Shown here: in pieces, positions 1 through 7,680 of the stretch | Position numbering within the stretch: position 1 is the stretch's first letter | Layout: every line of letters starts with the position of its first letter | DNA from: JAYZDF01 sp036337945 | GTDB lineage: Bacteria > Myxococcota > Kuafuiibacteriia > Kuafuiibacteriales > Kuafuiibacteriaceae | Assembly: GCA_036337945.1 (NCBI GenBank) | Contig: JAYZDF010000119.1 | Location: forward strand, 1 to 27,311 | Direction of reading: 5' to 3' | Length of the DNA stretch: 27,311 nt | The notes under the pieces: generated by a model | Seen by the model: only the letters and a program-made list of their open reading frames with translations | What the model was told of the DNA's origin: nothing | Database searches by the model: none | Made by a program: the position numbers and the translations under genes

Positions 1-48
1 GGCTTCATTGATGACTTGGGTGAGAACCGGGGCGTGAGGCAAAGGCAT
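1..48 (-). CDS. Possible N-terminus of a minus-strand gene, cut by the window edge
   Basis: An ATG on the minus strand (46-48) opens a frame that stays open for 16 codons to the window edge. The peptide begins MPLPHAPVLTQVINEA. The HxPVL stretch is like the conserved N-terminus of the 16S rRNA methyltransferase RsmH/MraW, but the match is far too short to name the gene. No clear ribosome binding site precedes the ATG. It would be read in the same direction as the next gene to its right, about 65 bases away. It could also be a chance open frame. Confidence 0.25.
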   Translation of the reverse strand, partial: MPLPHAPVLTQVINEA

Positions 49-112
49 AAGTCGATATCAGTCATATCGTGTTAAGGATCGAGTTGCGAGTCCGAACTTC
101 ATTTAGTCGATT

Positions 113-1237
113 TTAGGTTCGATTGTGTCGCTGCCAGGCGACATCAAACTGATTTTGGAGTTCAATACGGTTTGCTATGGAAGAAGCGGACATGGCGACA
201 GCTCGTCCCGCTGAAAATTCGACCCCCCAGGGTCGCAAAGGTTTTTCCACAGCTTCTAGAAGTTCTTCAGCCGGTCGATCGTGGAGTGCAACGTGTTCAG
301 CGATGTATTGATTCACGATTTTGGCTAATGCAGCCGGTATTTCGTCTGCGCTCGTCACCCCTCCAAACATGATTGAAGCATCTGTCCACTTCCCCGACTG
401 CATGGTTCCGTCTAGAAAGTTCGTTAGAGTGTCACTGGATAACTGATAGATAAGTTCACTGGGTAGGTTTTGCCTACGATTTAGATACTCGCACCGCCAA
501 TCTGACCACTCTTTCGAATCAGGAACTAATCCTCCCAAAAAAGGCAGGACCCATTCCGGGTTGAATTGCGCGCAAACTGTATAGAACTTGTTGGCTTCAG
601 CAATCGTGTAGCTGTCATAACCAGCTTGTTCATACAATTCTTCGAGAACGATCGCGTAGTTTCGTGCGCGAGCGAGAACGAAAGCTGAACTGGGTCCGTG
701 TTGGGATTGAACCACCATTTTCGCAAATTCCTTCTCTACATCTGCGGCGCTCGCATCGGGGAGTGTCGCTCGAATAAAAGTTTTGGCCGAATCCGTCATT
801 TCCGCGTCACCATAAGCGACCATGGTATGGGCAACTAACATCTTATCCGCGGGGTTGAGTTTTTCTAGGTCGGCCGCAGTCCCAAATACTTGTCCTGAAT
901 CTAAAGCACGAATCTTTGGAAATAATTTCGCGTCACTGTCTAATGGAACGACCTTGATGGAATCAGCCAAGACTTGAGCGTAGGCCCGAATCGGACTTTT
1001 TGTGTCTTCTAGAGTGTAGCAAAACAGATCCTGGAGGTTTCCGGTATTGGCTGCATTTCTACCTCGCTCTCCGAGACGAATAATATGTTCGTGGACGATA
1101 CCATGTTGTATTTGGTTCAGTTGCCCATCATTCACTGCAGAAGACAGCTTTTGCTCAAACCTTTGAATCGCAAGCTGGTGGACCGGATCAAGCACCGCAA
1201 TTCTTGCCTCTTTGCTCCTTGTTTCCGGCTCCAACAT
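113..1237 (-). CDS. Hypothetical soluble protein, family not recognised
   Basis: This encodes 374 residues with an ATG start (1235-1237) and TAA stop. I do not recognise a family. There is no signal peptide, no lipobox and no membrane segment, so a cytoplasmic protein is likely. The sequence looks largely alpha-helical, with many Ala, Glu, Leu and Gln residues, only three cysteines (near residues 88, 216 and 249 by eye) and no nucleotide-binding or metal motif that I can see. Trp residues cluster around 228-250 (PEWVLP, EWSDWRCEY). No strong ribosome binding site is visible. It diverges from coaBC across about 250 bases, so it has its own promoter region. Codon use resembles its neighbours, so I treat it as a native gene rather than a transferred one. 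Confidence 0.75.
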   Translation of the reverse strand: MLEPETRSKEARIAVLDPVHQLAIQRFEQKLSSAVNDGQLNQIQHGIVHEHIIRLGERGRNAANTGNLQDLFCYTLEDTKSPIRAYAQVLADSIKVVPLDSDAKLFPKIRALDSGQVFGTAADLEKLNPADKMLVAHTMVAYGDAEMTDSAKTFIRATLPDASAADVEKEFAKMVVQSQHGPSSAFVLARARNYAIVLEELYEQAGYDSYTIAEANKFYTVCAQFNPEWVLPFLGGLVPDSKEWSDWRCEYLNRRQNLPSELIYQLSSDTLTNFLDGTMQSGKWTDASIMFGGVTSADEIPAALAKIVNQYIAEHVALHDRPAEELLEAVEKPLRPWGVEFSAGRAVAMSASSIANRIELQNQFDVAWQRHNRT

Positions 1238-1487
1238 AGGCCCGAAGATGGTAGATCGGCTTGGACCTCAAAGTCGAACAAACTTCCGAAATTTCTGCTA
1301 TTTTTGCTTAGATCTATGACTCAGCTCACACGAGAAAAACGAAACGTCTGACAATGTGTGATCTTGCGCACGAAATCCTAAATATTGTCTCATTTTGACA
1401 CCATAAGTTCTGAAGAAATGAGGTGTTCGGCGAAGTAGCCGGTGAGTTCTTCTCGGTCATATCCGTTGCATATGTTAGCGTCTGAAT
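1238..1487. promoter_or_regulatory. Divergent intergenic region upstream of coaBC
   Basis: These 250 bases separate two divergent genes and must hold both promoters. A perfect TTGACA hexamer lies at 1395-1400 on the plus strand, but the position 16 to 18 bases further on holds no convincing TATAAT, so the promoter is not fixed. I found no strong hairpin or long coding frame here. The region contains short AT-rich tracts (for example TATTTTTGCTTAGATC near 1298-1313). Confidence 0.3.
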
Positions 1488-2675
1488 GTGAGAGACCGGA
1501 ACATCCTTCTTGGCGTAGCTGGGAGCATTTCTGCGTACAAGGCCGCCCATTTAGCAAGACTGTTGATCAAGTCGGGGTATCGAGTCCAAGTAGCCATGAC
1601 TCAAGGCGGACAAAGGTTTATTCAGCCGGTGACATTTGAAGCGATTACCGGTCGTCCTGTTTTGACCTCGTTATGGAACACGCCCTCCGACTCGATTGAA
1701 CATGTCGAGCAGTCTCATCAAGTCGATCTTATTTTGATTGCCCCAGCCAGCGCTAATTTGCTCGCGCGACTCGCAGCTGGAATGGCCGATGACGTTCTTA
1801 CAGCAACCTGTTTATCAACAACCTCACCGATCATCGTTGCGCCAGCCATGGAAACTGGTATGTGGTTGAATCCGGCGACACAAGAAAACGTCGCGAAGCT
1901 CAAAGCCAGAGGATATCAGGTACTCGATCCCGAGCCTGGCGAACTAGCATCGGGTCGGAGCGGACTCGGTCGCTTACCAGAGCCAGAGTTTATCGCTGAT
2001 TTTATCATTAATTTCCCCCAAAAACGTGACCTCGAAAACCGCCGAATTGTGATTACCGCCGGCCCAACCCACGAAAGTCTGGACCCTGTTAGGATACTCA
2101 GCAATCGATCCACTGGAGCAATGGGAATTGCCTTTGCAGATCGCGCGTACAGCAGAGGTGCGATTGTCGATCTCATCCTTGGTCCTACGCATCATCTTCC
2201 CGCTCAGCCCATAAATGTGCATCGAGTAGAATCAGCACAAGAAATGCTCGCCGCGGTAAAAGGCGTTGTAGATGGAGCCGACGTCTTTATTTCAGCCGCG
2301 GCCGTGAGTGATTTTCGTTTGCGTCAAGTATCTGAGCACAAACTCAAACGCAGCCACCAAGGTTCGCAGACACTTGAACTGATAGAGAACCCCGATATCC
2401 TAGCGACAGTAGCTCCTCAATTGTCGAACGGCTTGGTCATTGGTTTTGCCGCTGAAACAGAGAATGTAGAGCAAAACGCAAGGGAAAAGATGCAGCGTAA
2501 AGGATGCGATATGATCGTTGCGAACCAAGTGGGTCGCGAGCAAGGTTTTGGTCCAGGCGAAACGTCGATTACACTTATTCAAAAGTCTCGAGATACGCTT
2601 TCTTTTGGGCCTGCCACCAAATCAGCCGTCGCAAATTTCGTACTTGACCAAGTGGCACAGACGTTGCGCCAATAG
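1488..2675 (+). CDS. coaBC: Bifunctional phosphopantothenoylcysteine decarboxylase / phosphopantothenate-cysteine ligase CoaBC
   Basis: CoaBC makes 4'-phosphopantetheine for coenzyme A: the C-terminal CoaB half joins cysteine to 4'-phosphopantothenate using CTP, and the N-terminal flavin-binding CoaC half decarboxylates the product. The 395 residues match the usual length. CoaC features are the start NILLGVAGSISAYKA (5-19), the active-site His72 (EHVEQ) and APASANLLARLAAGMADD (85-102). CoaB features are AGPTHESLDPVRILSNRSTG (191-210), AAVSDFR (271-277) and KLK (285-287). The start is GTG at 1488; the upstream ATG at 1486 is out of frame and hits a stop at once. Odd points: the usual PAMN reads PAME (119-122), and the usual ACG of the substrate clamp reads ASG (154-156). 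It is followed 12 bases later by the uracil-DNA glycosylase gene and likely heads that operon. Confidence 0.95.
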   Translation: MRDRNILLGVAGSISAYKAAHLARLLIKSGYRVQVAMTQGGQRFIQPVTFEAITGRPVLTSLWNTPSDSIEHVEQSHQVDLILIAPASANLLARLAAGMADDVLTATCLSTTSPIIVAPAMETGMWLNPATQENVAKLKARGYQVLDPEPGELASGRSGLGRLPEPEFIADFIINFPQKRDLENRRIVITAGPTHESLDPVRILSNRSTGAMGIAFADRAYSRGAIVDLILGPTHHLPAQPINVHRVESAQEMLAAVKGVVDGADVFISAAAVSDFRLRQVSEHKLKRSHQGSQTLELIENPDILATVAPQLSNGLVIGFAAETENVEQNAREKMQRKGCDMIVANQVGREQGFGPGETSITLIQKSRDTLSFGPATKSAVANFVLDQVAQTLRQ

Positions 2676-2687
2676 TGAGGGCACATC

Positions 2688-3440
2688 ATGAATACAGACG
2701 CAGAAATTATCGATATCGTCCGACAACTAAAGACAGAACTCCAGTGGGCTGCGCGTACGGGTATGGTTGTCGAAGATCCTACGCCCAAAGCGGTAACTCC
2801 TCCACAAAATCCACCCGAAATTACATCGTTGGCTCCTCAATCACCGGCTGCATCAAATGTGTTGTCGATGAGCCCGCGAACTCTTCCTGAGGTGCGGGAA
2901 GAACTAGGGGACTGTACGCGTTGTAAACTCCATACAGGCCGAAAGAATATCGTGTTTGGCGTTGGGAACCCTCAAGCTGATTTGATGTTTATTGGTGAAG
3001 GTCCAGGAGCCGAGGAGGACCGTAGCGGAGAACCCTTTGTAGGTCCAGCCGGACAGCTTCTGACGAAGATCATTCAAGCTATGGGTTTCTCCAGAGAAGA
3101 GGTTTACATCGCCAATATCGTGAAATGTCGCCCGCCTAAAAATCGGGATCCCGAACCTGATGAAATCAGCGCGTGTATTGGTTTTCTCAAAGGGCAGGTC
3201 TCAGCGATACAGCCCAAAGTGATCGTATGCTTAGGCCGACCTGCTTCCCAAACACTTCTAAACTCTCGTACCGCGATTTCTCGCTTGCGGGGTCGTTGGA
3301 GTCAATTCGAAGGGATTGATGTTATGCCAACTTTCCATCCATCTTATCTTCTTCGTAGTCCCGAACAGAAACGACCCGTTTGGGATGATATGCAGGCAGT
3401 CGTCAAAAAAATGGGGCGAGAGCTGCCGAAAAGAAAATAA
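2688..3440 (+). CDS. Family 4 (iron-sulfur) uracil-DNA glycosylase
   Basis: This enzyme removes uracil from DNA as the first step of base excision repair. It has 250 residues with an ATG start behind a GAGG ribosome binding site. The catalytic core starts near residue 70. Motif A is GEGPGAEED (103-111), followed by GEPFVGPAGQLL (114-125), and motif B is HPSYLLR (217-223), all typical of family 4. Cys76, Cys79, Cys147 (KCRPP) and Cys163 fit the four ligands of the 4Fe-4S cluster seen in this family. The first 70 residues are a poorly conserved, Pro/Thr-rich extension that core family members often lack or vary. It lies 12 bases after coaBC and 10 bases before nfeD, so it is most likely co-transcribed with both. 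Bacterial members are sometimes misnamed 'phage SPO1 DNA polymerase-related'. Confidence 0.93.
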   Translation: MNTDAEIIDIVRQLKTELQWAARTGMVVEDPTPKAVTPPQNPPEITSLAPQSPAASNVLSMSPRTLPEVREELGDCTRCKLHTGRKNIVFGVGNPQADLMFIGEGPGAEEDRSGEPFVGPAGQLLTKIIQAMGFSREEVYIANIVKCRPPKNRDPEPDEISACIGFLKGQVSAIQPKVIVCLGRPASQTLLNSRTAISRLRGRWSQFEGIDVMPTFHPSYLLRSPEQKRPVWDDMQAVVKKMGRELPKRK

Positions 3441-3450
3441 GGAGAACACT

Positions 3451-4953
3451 GTGACCCAAATTTTTCGTTCTAATTTCATATTCTGCTTGTTGCTCGCTCT
3501 CATTCCAGTATCAGCGAATGCGCAATTTCCTATTCCGCTGCCGGGTCAAACACCAGCAACGAATAAACCGAAAAATACAAAACCAGCTTCGCCAAAGAAA
3601 GCGAAGGAATCTGATAGTAACGTTCTCGATAAAGAGTACGCAAAACCTGAACCAAAACCGCTACCAGAGGGTGAAGTAAAAGACTTAAAAGGCTCGATTG
3701 TATTGGTCGATTTTCGGGCCATCGTGAACCCCGGTATGGGAGAATTTACAAACAGCTCGATTGAACGTGCCGAGAAAGAAAATGCCCAAGCGGTATTGAT
3801 TGAAATGGATACACCTGGAGGTCTGGTCTCTACGACTCAGAAGATGGTTCAAGCCATTATGGCTTCGAAGATCCCGGTTATTGTTTTTGTATCGCCGAGT
3901 GGGGCTCATGCTGCGAGTGCGGGAACAATTATTACCATGGCGGCACACGTTGCGGCGATGGCACCGGCGACTCGAATTGGTGCTGCTCATCCCGTAACCG
4001 GTGGCGGCAAAGACCCTGAAGAATCCGGTGGCAAACACATGGGGAAAAAAATCGAGAACGATTTGGCGGCGATGATTGAAGGAATCGCCAACGAACGAGG
4101 TCGAAACGAAGAATGGGCGATAGATGCGGTTAGAGAATCTGTTTCGGTCCATGCACAAAAGGCACTGGAAATCGGCGTCATTGATCTGGTTGCAAATGAT
4201 CGAGATGATTTATTTGAGCAGTTAGAGGGTCGGGTGATCGCTCTGAATGGTCAGAAAGTCCGATTGCACCCGAAAGGCGCAGAAATTGTCGAGTATGAAC
4301 TGTCCATGCGTGAGCGGATGGTCAATATGCTCGCGAATCCAGGAATTGCGATGATTTTGGGGATTCTTGGTCTCATTGGAATTATGGTTGAGGTCTACAA
4401 CCCCGGTATGATTGCGCCTGGTGTCATGGGTGTGCTTGCTGTCATCTGTTCTCTCATTGCGGTTGAACAACTTCCCATCGACTTAGGCGCTGCCATCCTG
4501 GTTATTGCCGGCATTGGCCTCTTGATTGCAGAACTTTATACCCCCACCTACGGAGCACTCGGTATCTTAGGAGCGATTGGTCTGACGATTGGTTTATTAC
4601 TGTTGGTTGACCCCTCTAATCCTGACTTTGCTATCGATCCCAGTGTGCGTTTAGGTCCCAAAGAAGTCCTTCCAGCAGTACTTAGTATGGTGTTGTTCAT
4701 GGTCTATGTTTCTTACACCGTCTTATCTGCGCAGAAGACAGAGATCTTTACAGGTAGCGAGGGGCTCGTAGGGAAAGCTGGTGTGGTTCTAAAGTCGGTC
4801 AGTCCCTCCGGAGGCATGGTTCTTATTGAAGGTGAATACTGGAAAGCCACTGCAAGTCACGAACTCGCTGTTGATGCTTCTATTCGCGTATCTTCGGTGA
4901 GCGGCCTTGAATTGCGAGTAGAAGCGGACGAAGATGCCCAGGATGCTGGCTAA
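3451..4953 (+). CDS. NfeD-type membrane serine protease (nodulation efficiency protein D family)
   Basis: The 500-residue product is an NfeD long form: signal peptide (1-24, ending ANA), ClpP-like serine protease domain (about 80-265), several membrane segments (about 296-390 and 405-425) and a C-terminal OB-fold NfeD domain (about 430-490). Protease motifs are MDTPGGLV (119-126) and SPSGAHAASAGT (148-159), with Ser156 as the expected nucleophile and Lys199 or Lys200 as the expected base of a Ser-Lys dyad. I chose the GTG at 3451 because GGAG sits 10 bases upstream and a signal peptide follows at once; an ATG at 3316 would overlap the glycosylase gene by 125 bases and put a non-signal sequence in front. 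Family members associate with stomatin/flotillin-like proteins, but no such gene is next to it here. Residues 40-75 are a Lys/Pro-rich linker. Confidence 0.92.
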   Translation: MTQIFRSNFIFCLLLALIPVSANAQFPIPLPGQTPATNKPKNTKPASPKKAKESDSNVLDKEYAKPEPKPLPEGEVKDLKGSIVLVDFRAIVNPGMGEFTNSSIERAEKENAQAVLIEMDTPGGLVSTTQKMVQAIMASKIPVIVFVSPSGAHAASAGTIITMAAHVAAMAPATRIGAAHPVTGGGKDPEESGGKHMGKKIENDLAAMIEGIANERGRNEEWAIDAVRESVSVHAQKALEIGVIDLVANDRDDLFEQLEGRVIALNGQKVRLHPKGAEIVEYELSMRERMVNMLANPGIAMILGILGLIGIMVEVYNPGMIAPGVMGVLAVICSLIAVEQLPIDLGAAILVIAGIGLLIAELYTPTYGALGILGAIGLTIGLLLLVDPSNPDFAIDPSVRLGPKEVLPAVLSMVLFMVYVSYTVLSAQKTEIFTGSEGLVGKAGVVLKSVSPSGGMVLIEGEYWKATASHELAVDASIRVSSVSGLELRVEADEDAQDAG

Positions 4954-6073
4954 ATACACCTCGAAAGTAGTTTTTGCTTCGCTTTTTGCCGCGAGCGTGG
5001 GCTGCGACTCATCGACAGAAGATGCCATGCCGGTCCCTGATCCGGTTCCCACGGAAGTCTCGCTCTCTGAGCTTTGCGACGTGTTGGCCAAAGCAGAATG
5101 TGAGCGCTTGGATCGCTGCGGCAAACTTTACGCGCCGTGGTCGATGGCAACTTGTCAGGTATGGCAGAAGGAGTCAAAGTGTAGTGCCTTGGCTGGACAG
5201 TACGCAAAAGTCGAAGGACTTGGCCATATTCAATATGAACCTAAACAAGCTGCAATATGTCGGGACGCCATCTCTGGTGGAGAATGCTCCTTAGGGTTCG
5301 AAAGAGAGCTTTGGTCCGAATCAGCCTGTACAACGGTCGTGACAGGACTCGGTCAGGAAGGTTCTGAGTGCACACTTTCGCAAGCCTGTCAGGACGGTCT
5401 GGTTTGTGACGCCTCTGCTCGAGTTTGTCCGGGGATCTGTCGCCTCTTTAAAGAGAATAATGAGTCGTGTGGTGGTGATGACCGATGCTCTGACGGGCTC
5501 TTTTGTTCCGTGACTGCGCGAGTATGCCGAGTCGCTGTGAGTTTAGGGTCCCCCTGCGAATTATCATCACAAGGAAATAGCTGCGTTGATGGAACTTTTT
5601 GCGATGCTTCAGTTTTGACAGGAAACACTTGTGTATTGTCTCGAGGACGCAATACAGGTTGCAGCTCTCCCTACGAATGTGCAAGCGGTCTGTCATGTAT
5701 TCGAAACCTTTGCTCCGGAGGTAAAGTTGGCGACACCTGCTTTTCTGATATCAACTGCGACCTTGGTCTTAGTTGTAATCCAACCGGGCAATGTGCAGTG
5801 CCGGTGGATGCAGGAGCGAGTTGCTCCGATGCTGTTCCTTGTTTAGCAGGATTATCGTGTTTTGCTGAAGAGATGGAGAGCCGTTGTGTACCGCGACCGG
5901 TGCTTGGTGAATCGTGTGCCGGGAACCAGCCGTGTCTCATTGGGAGCTGTGCGAATGAGACATGCGTCGATGCCGTGGTTGATGGCGGTGCGTGTATGAG
6001 TTCCGATGAATGTTTGCCTGGCCGAATTTGTAATGATGGCTTGTGCGCGCCATCTTTTGCGTGCCGGTTGTAG
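4934..6073 (+). CDS. Cysteine-rich lipoprotein
   Basis: The 379 residues start with a short basic segment and hydrophobic stretch ending in ASVGC (Cys24), a lipobox, so it is a predicted lipoprotein, probably of the outer membrane. The rest is very rich in regularly spaced cysteines, with repeats of the form C-x-DGL-x-C-x(n)-C (for example CQDGLVC, CSDGLFC, CASGLSC, CDLGLSC, CLAGLSC) from about residue 145 to the end. Such repeats are common in myxobacterial and bradymonad surface proteins and resemble Dickkopf-like Cys-rich modules; disulfide bonding outside the cytoplasm is likely. The ATG at 4934 lies inside nfeD (20-base overlap), and a second ATG at 4943 would also give a signal peptide. 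It ends one base before the convergent DUF4912 gene. Its exact function is unknown. Confidence 0.85.
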   Translation: MPRMLAKYTSKVVFASLFAASVGCDSSTEDAMPVPDPVPTEVSLSELCDVLAKAECERLDRCGKLYAPWSMATCQVWQKESKCSALAGQYAKVEGLGHIQYEPKQAAICRDAISGGECSLGFERELWSESACTTVVTGLGQEGSECTLSQACQDGLVCDASARVCPGICRLFKENNESCGGDDRCSDGLFCSVTARVCRVAVSLGSPCELSSQGNSCVDGTFCDASVLTGNTCVLSRGRNTGCSSPYECASGLSCIRNLCSGGKVGDTCFSDINCDLGLSCNPTGQCAVPVDAGASCSDAVPCLAGLSCFAEEMESRCVPRPVLGESCAGNQPCLIGSCANETCVDAVVDGGACMSSDECLPGRICNDGLCAPSFACRL

Positions 6074-6074
6074 T

Positions 6075-6833
6075 CTAAGACTTGGATTTCGTGGGTCGCT
6101 GTGATCCGGTTGGATTTCCTTCTTGGTATTTGGCGGGCTTAGATCGAGACAGCCGTTCTCGAGTTCCGTCGGGCTTCTCGACGTAGAGCTCTACAACGTA
6201 GCTTGGATGAGGATTGGTGAGCGTGAAGTAGTGCTTGCCTTGCTGTGCTGACACCGTCGCCTCGCTGATCACCGCATTCGTTTCCTCGTTTATGAGTTCC
6301 AGTCCACAGTATTTCGTTTCCGGGATGCGTTCTTCATCAATTTCCCAATACGCGAAGGCTTGATCTGGGCGCCGAATAAGAAGGACAGCACGATTGATTC
6401 CATACTTTTTTTCTGGGATCTGAGATCCGCTCTCGTCTTTAGGAATCTCACGACTTTTGGAATGCTCGGTACGATTACGCGCGACAGACGCTTTGAAGTT
6501 TGAAGTGTCCTCGTCAGATTTTCGAGATTCTTCGATGGTTGTTGATTTATTGGCGCCCGCTGACTGGGCAAAGTGTCTGGCTGCGTATTCTCGTGAGGAA
6601 ACAGGTTTTGAAATAGAGGGTTTTATCTCGGGATCGAAAGGGTTGGCTTCTGACGAGCTTATTCGATCAGCAATATCACTAAGCAATCGAAACCCAACGG
6701 TTTTTACCTCTTTGGCTACTCGTCCGCCTAGCTGTAGCGCACGTTCACGGTTTCGTTTTGAGGTTGCAGTTTTGGTGACCGCTTCCAAAATGAGCTTGGC
6801 TTCGTCCTCAAATTTCATGTCCTTATGACCCAT
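6075..6833 (-). CDS. DUF4912 domain protein
   Basis: The C-terminal third carries a DUF4912 domain, recognised from the LLIRRPDQAFAYWEI stretch, in which an aromatic YWE follows a short hydrophobic strand, and from the later PHPSYVVELY and RSKPAK pieces. DUF4912 has no established function; a sugar- or ligand-binding beta fold has been suggested for it. The N-terminal half is charged and probably disordered, with many Ser, Lys and Glu residues. The frame can be extended upstream to a TTG at 6890, but ATG codons at 6833 and 6818 are more likely starts; neither has a strong ribosome binding site, though AAGGA lies directly before the latter. I use 6833, giving 252 residues. It has no signal peptide. 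It diverges from the gene at 6933 and is convergent with the Cys-rich lipoprotein gene. Confidence 0.82.
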   Translation of the reverse strand: MGHKDMKFEDEAKLILEAVTKTATSKRNRERALQLGGRVAKEVKTVGFRLLSDIADRISSSEANPFDPEIKPSISKPVSSREYAARHFAQSAGANKSTTIEESRKSDEDTSNFKASVARNRTEHSKSREIPKDESGSQIPEKKYGINRAVLLIRRPDQAFAYWEIDEERIPETKYCGLELINEETNAVISEATVSAQQGKHYFTLTNPHPSYVVELYVEKPDGTRERLSRSKPAKYQEGNPTGSQRPTKSKS

Positions 6834-6932
6834 GGCGGATGTTGCACGAACTGGCAAGCGTGGCGCGGCTCGTGGCAGCAACCAAATCAATCGTGGACGT
6901 GATTATGTCTTTTGTGAAATTGTTCCACCTGC

Positions 6933-7604
6933 ATGGACCTGTTTCAACTTGTCAGCATCGTAGCTTTGGCGGGCGTAAGCGCCTATTTCATTTCGTTTCT
7001 TATGCGCTCTGAAGGTCTCTTCCATGGGGGATCGAGTAGCAGAATACCCAAGAAGTTCGAGGTTTTTGACGTTTCTGAGTCGGAAATCCCCTTTGATGCC
7101 CGTCAGCCTCTTCGATATCTCGGCGAAAAACTTGGTTCGCTCGGGTTTGAAAGAATTCACTCAACGGTTCGCCTGCCGACCCGCAAATACAGAGGCCGAC
7201 ATCTACTGCTTGTCCCGTTCGTACATGCTCGTGAATCTGCGTTGTTCTTGATGGGGATTGAGCCGGGATGGCCTCCACGTTCTGAGCTGATGCTTCACAT
7301 TATCACGCCGATGACCGAAGAGCGCAGAGTCGAAACCTCTACCCTAGGTGGCCTGCTTGAGATTACGCCTCCGGTATCTGTGGCTCTCAATGTGGTCCTT
7401 GATGCGGACTCGATAGAGGAAATATGGAGTCGGCATCGTCGGTCTTTGACCGAGTTTCAGCGCGCTGAACGGCTCTCCATTCCTCAGTCCGACTGGTTAG
7501 GCTTAGTATCAGATGCCTATTCTGCTTGGGTAGCCGCGGGCTTACACGCGAATCGATTGTCCCCGCTCAAGAATCAGGCGGCTTACCGGTTTCGTCATTC
7601 CTAG
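6933..7604 (+). CDS. Membrane-anchored hypothetical protein
   Basis: This encodes 223 residues. The first 25 form one membrane helix (LFQLVSIVALAGVSAYFISF) with little before it, so the protein is likely anchored with its bulk on one side of the membrane. The remainder is a globular domain with repeated beta-like strands around residues 75-150 and a helical end. I do not recognise the family and see no catalytic motif. The ATG start has no strong ribosome binding site. The gene diverges from the DUF4912 gene and precedes the lipid megaenzyme gene by 76 bases in the same direction, so it could be the first gene of that operon; that link is an inference. Confidence 0.7.
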   Translation: MDLFQLVSIVALAGVSAYFISFLMRSEGLFHGGSSSRIPKKFEVFDVSESEIPFDARQPLRYLGEKLGSLGFERIHSTVRLPTRKYRGRHLLLVPFVHARESALFLMGIEPGWPPRSELMLHIITPMTEERRVETSTLGGLLEITPPVSVALNVVLDADSIEEIWSRHRRSLTEFQRAERLSIPQSDWLGLVSDAYSAWVAAGLHANRLSPLKNQAAYRFRHS

Positions 7605-7680
7605 AAGTCACCAGTAATCGTAGCTCCTGGTCACCTCTGTGTAGGCAATCTTCGATAGCTCTGCTAAGTGAAACGACAGC

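Noticed and set aside
1395..1423. TTGACA-based promoter for coaBC
   Set aside because: The -35 box is perfect but no acceptable -10 box lies 16-18 bases on, so the promoter is not called as such.
1326..1550. Minus-strand frame across the coaBC start
   Set aside because: It runs over the promoter region and the coaBC start, has no recognisable domain and is best seen as a chance frame.
3316..3450. Upstream ATG extension of the NfeD gene
   Set aside because: It overlaps the glycosylase gene by 125 bases, lacks a ribosome binding site, and hides the signal peptide; the GTG at 3451 has GGAG in front.
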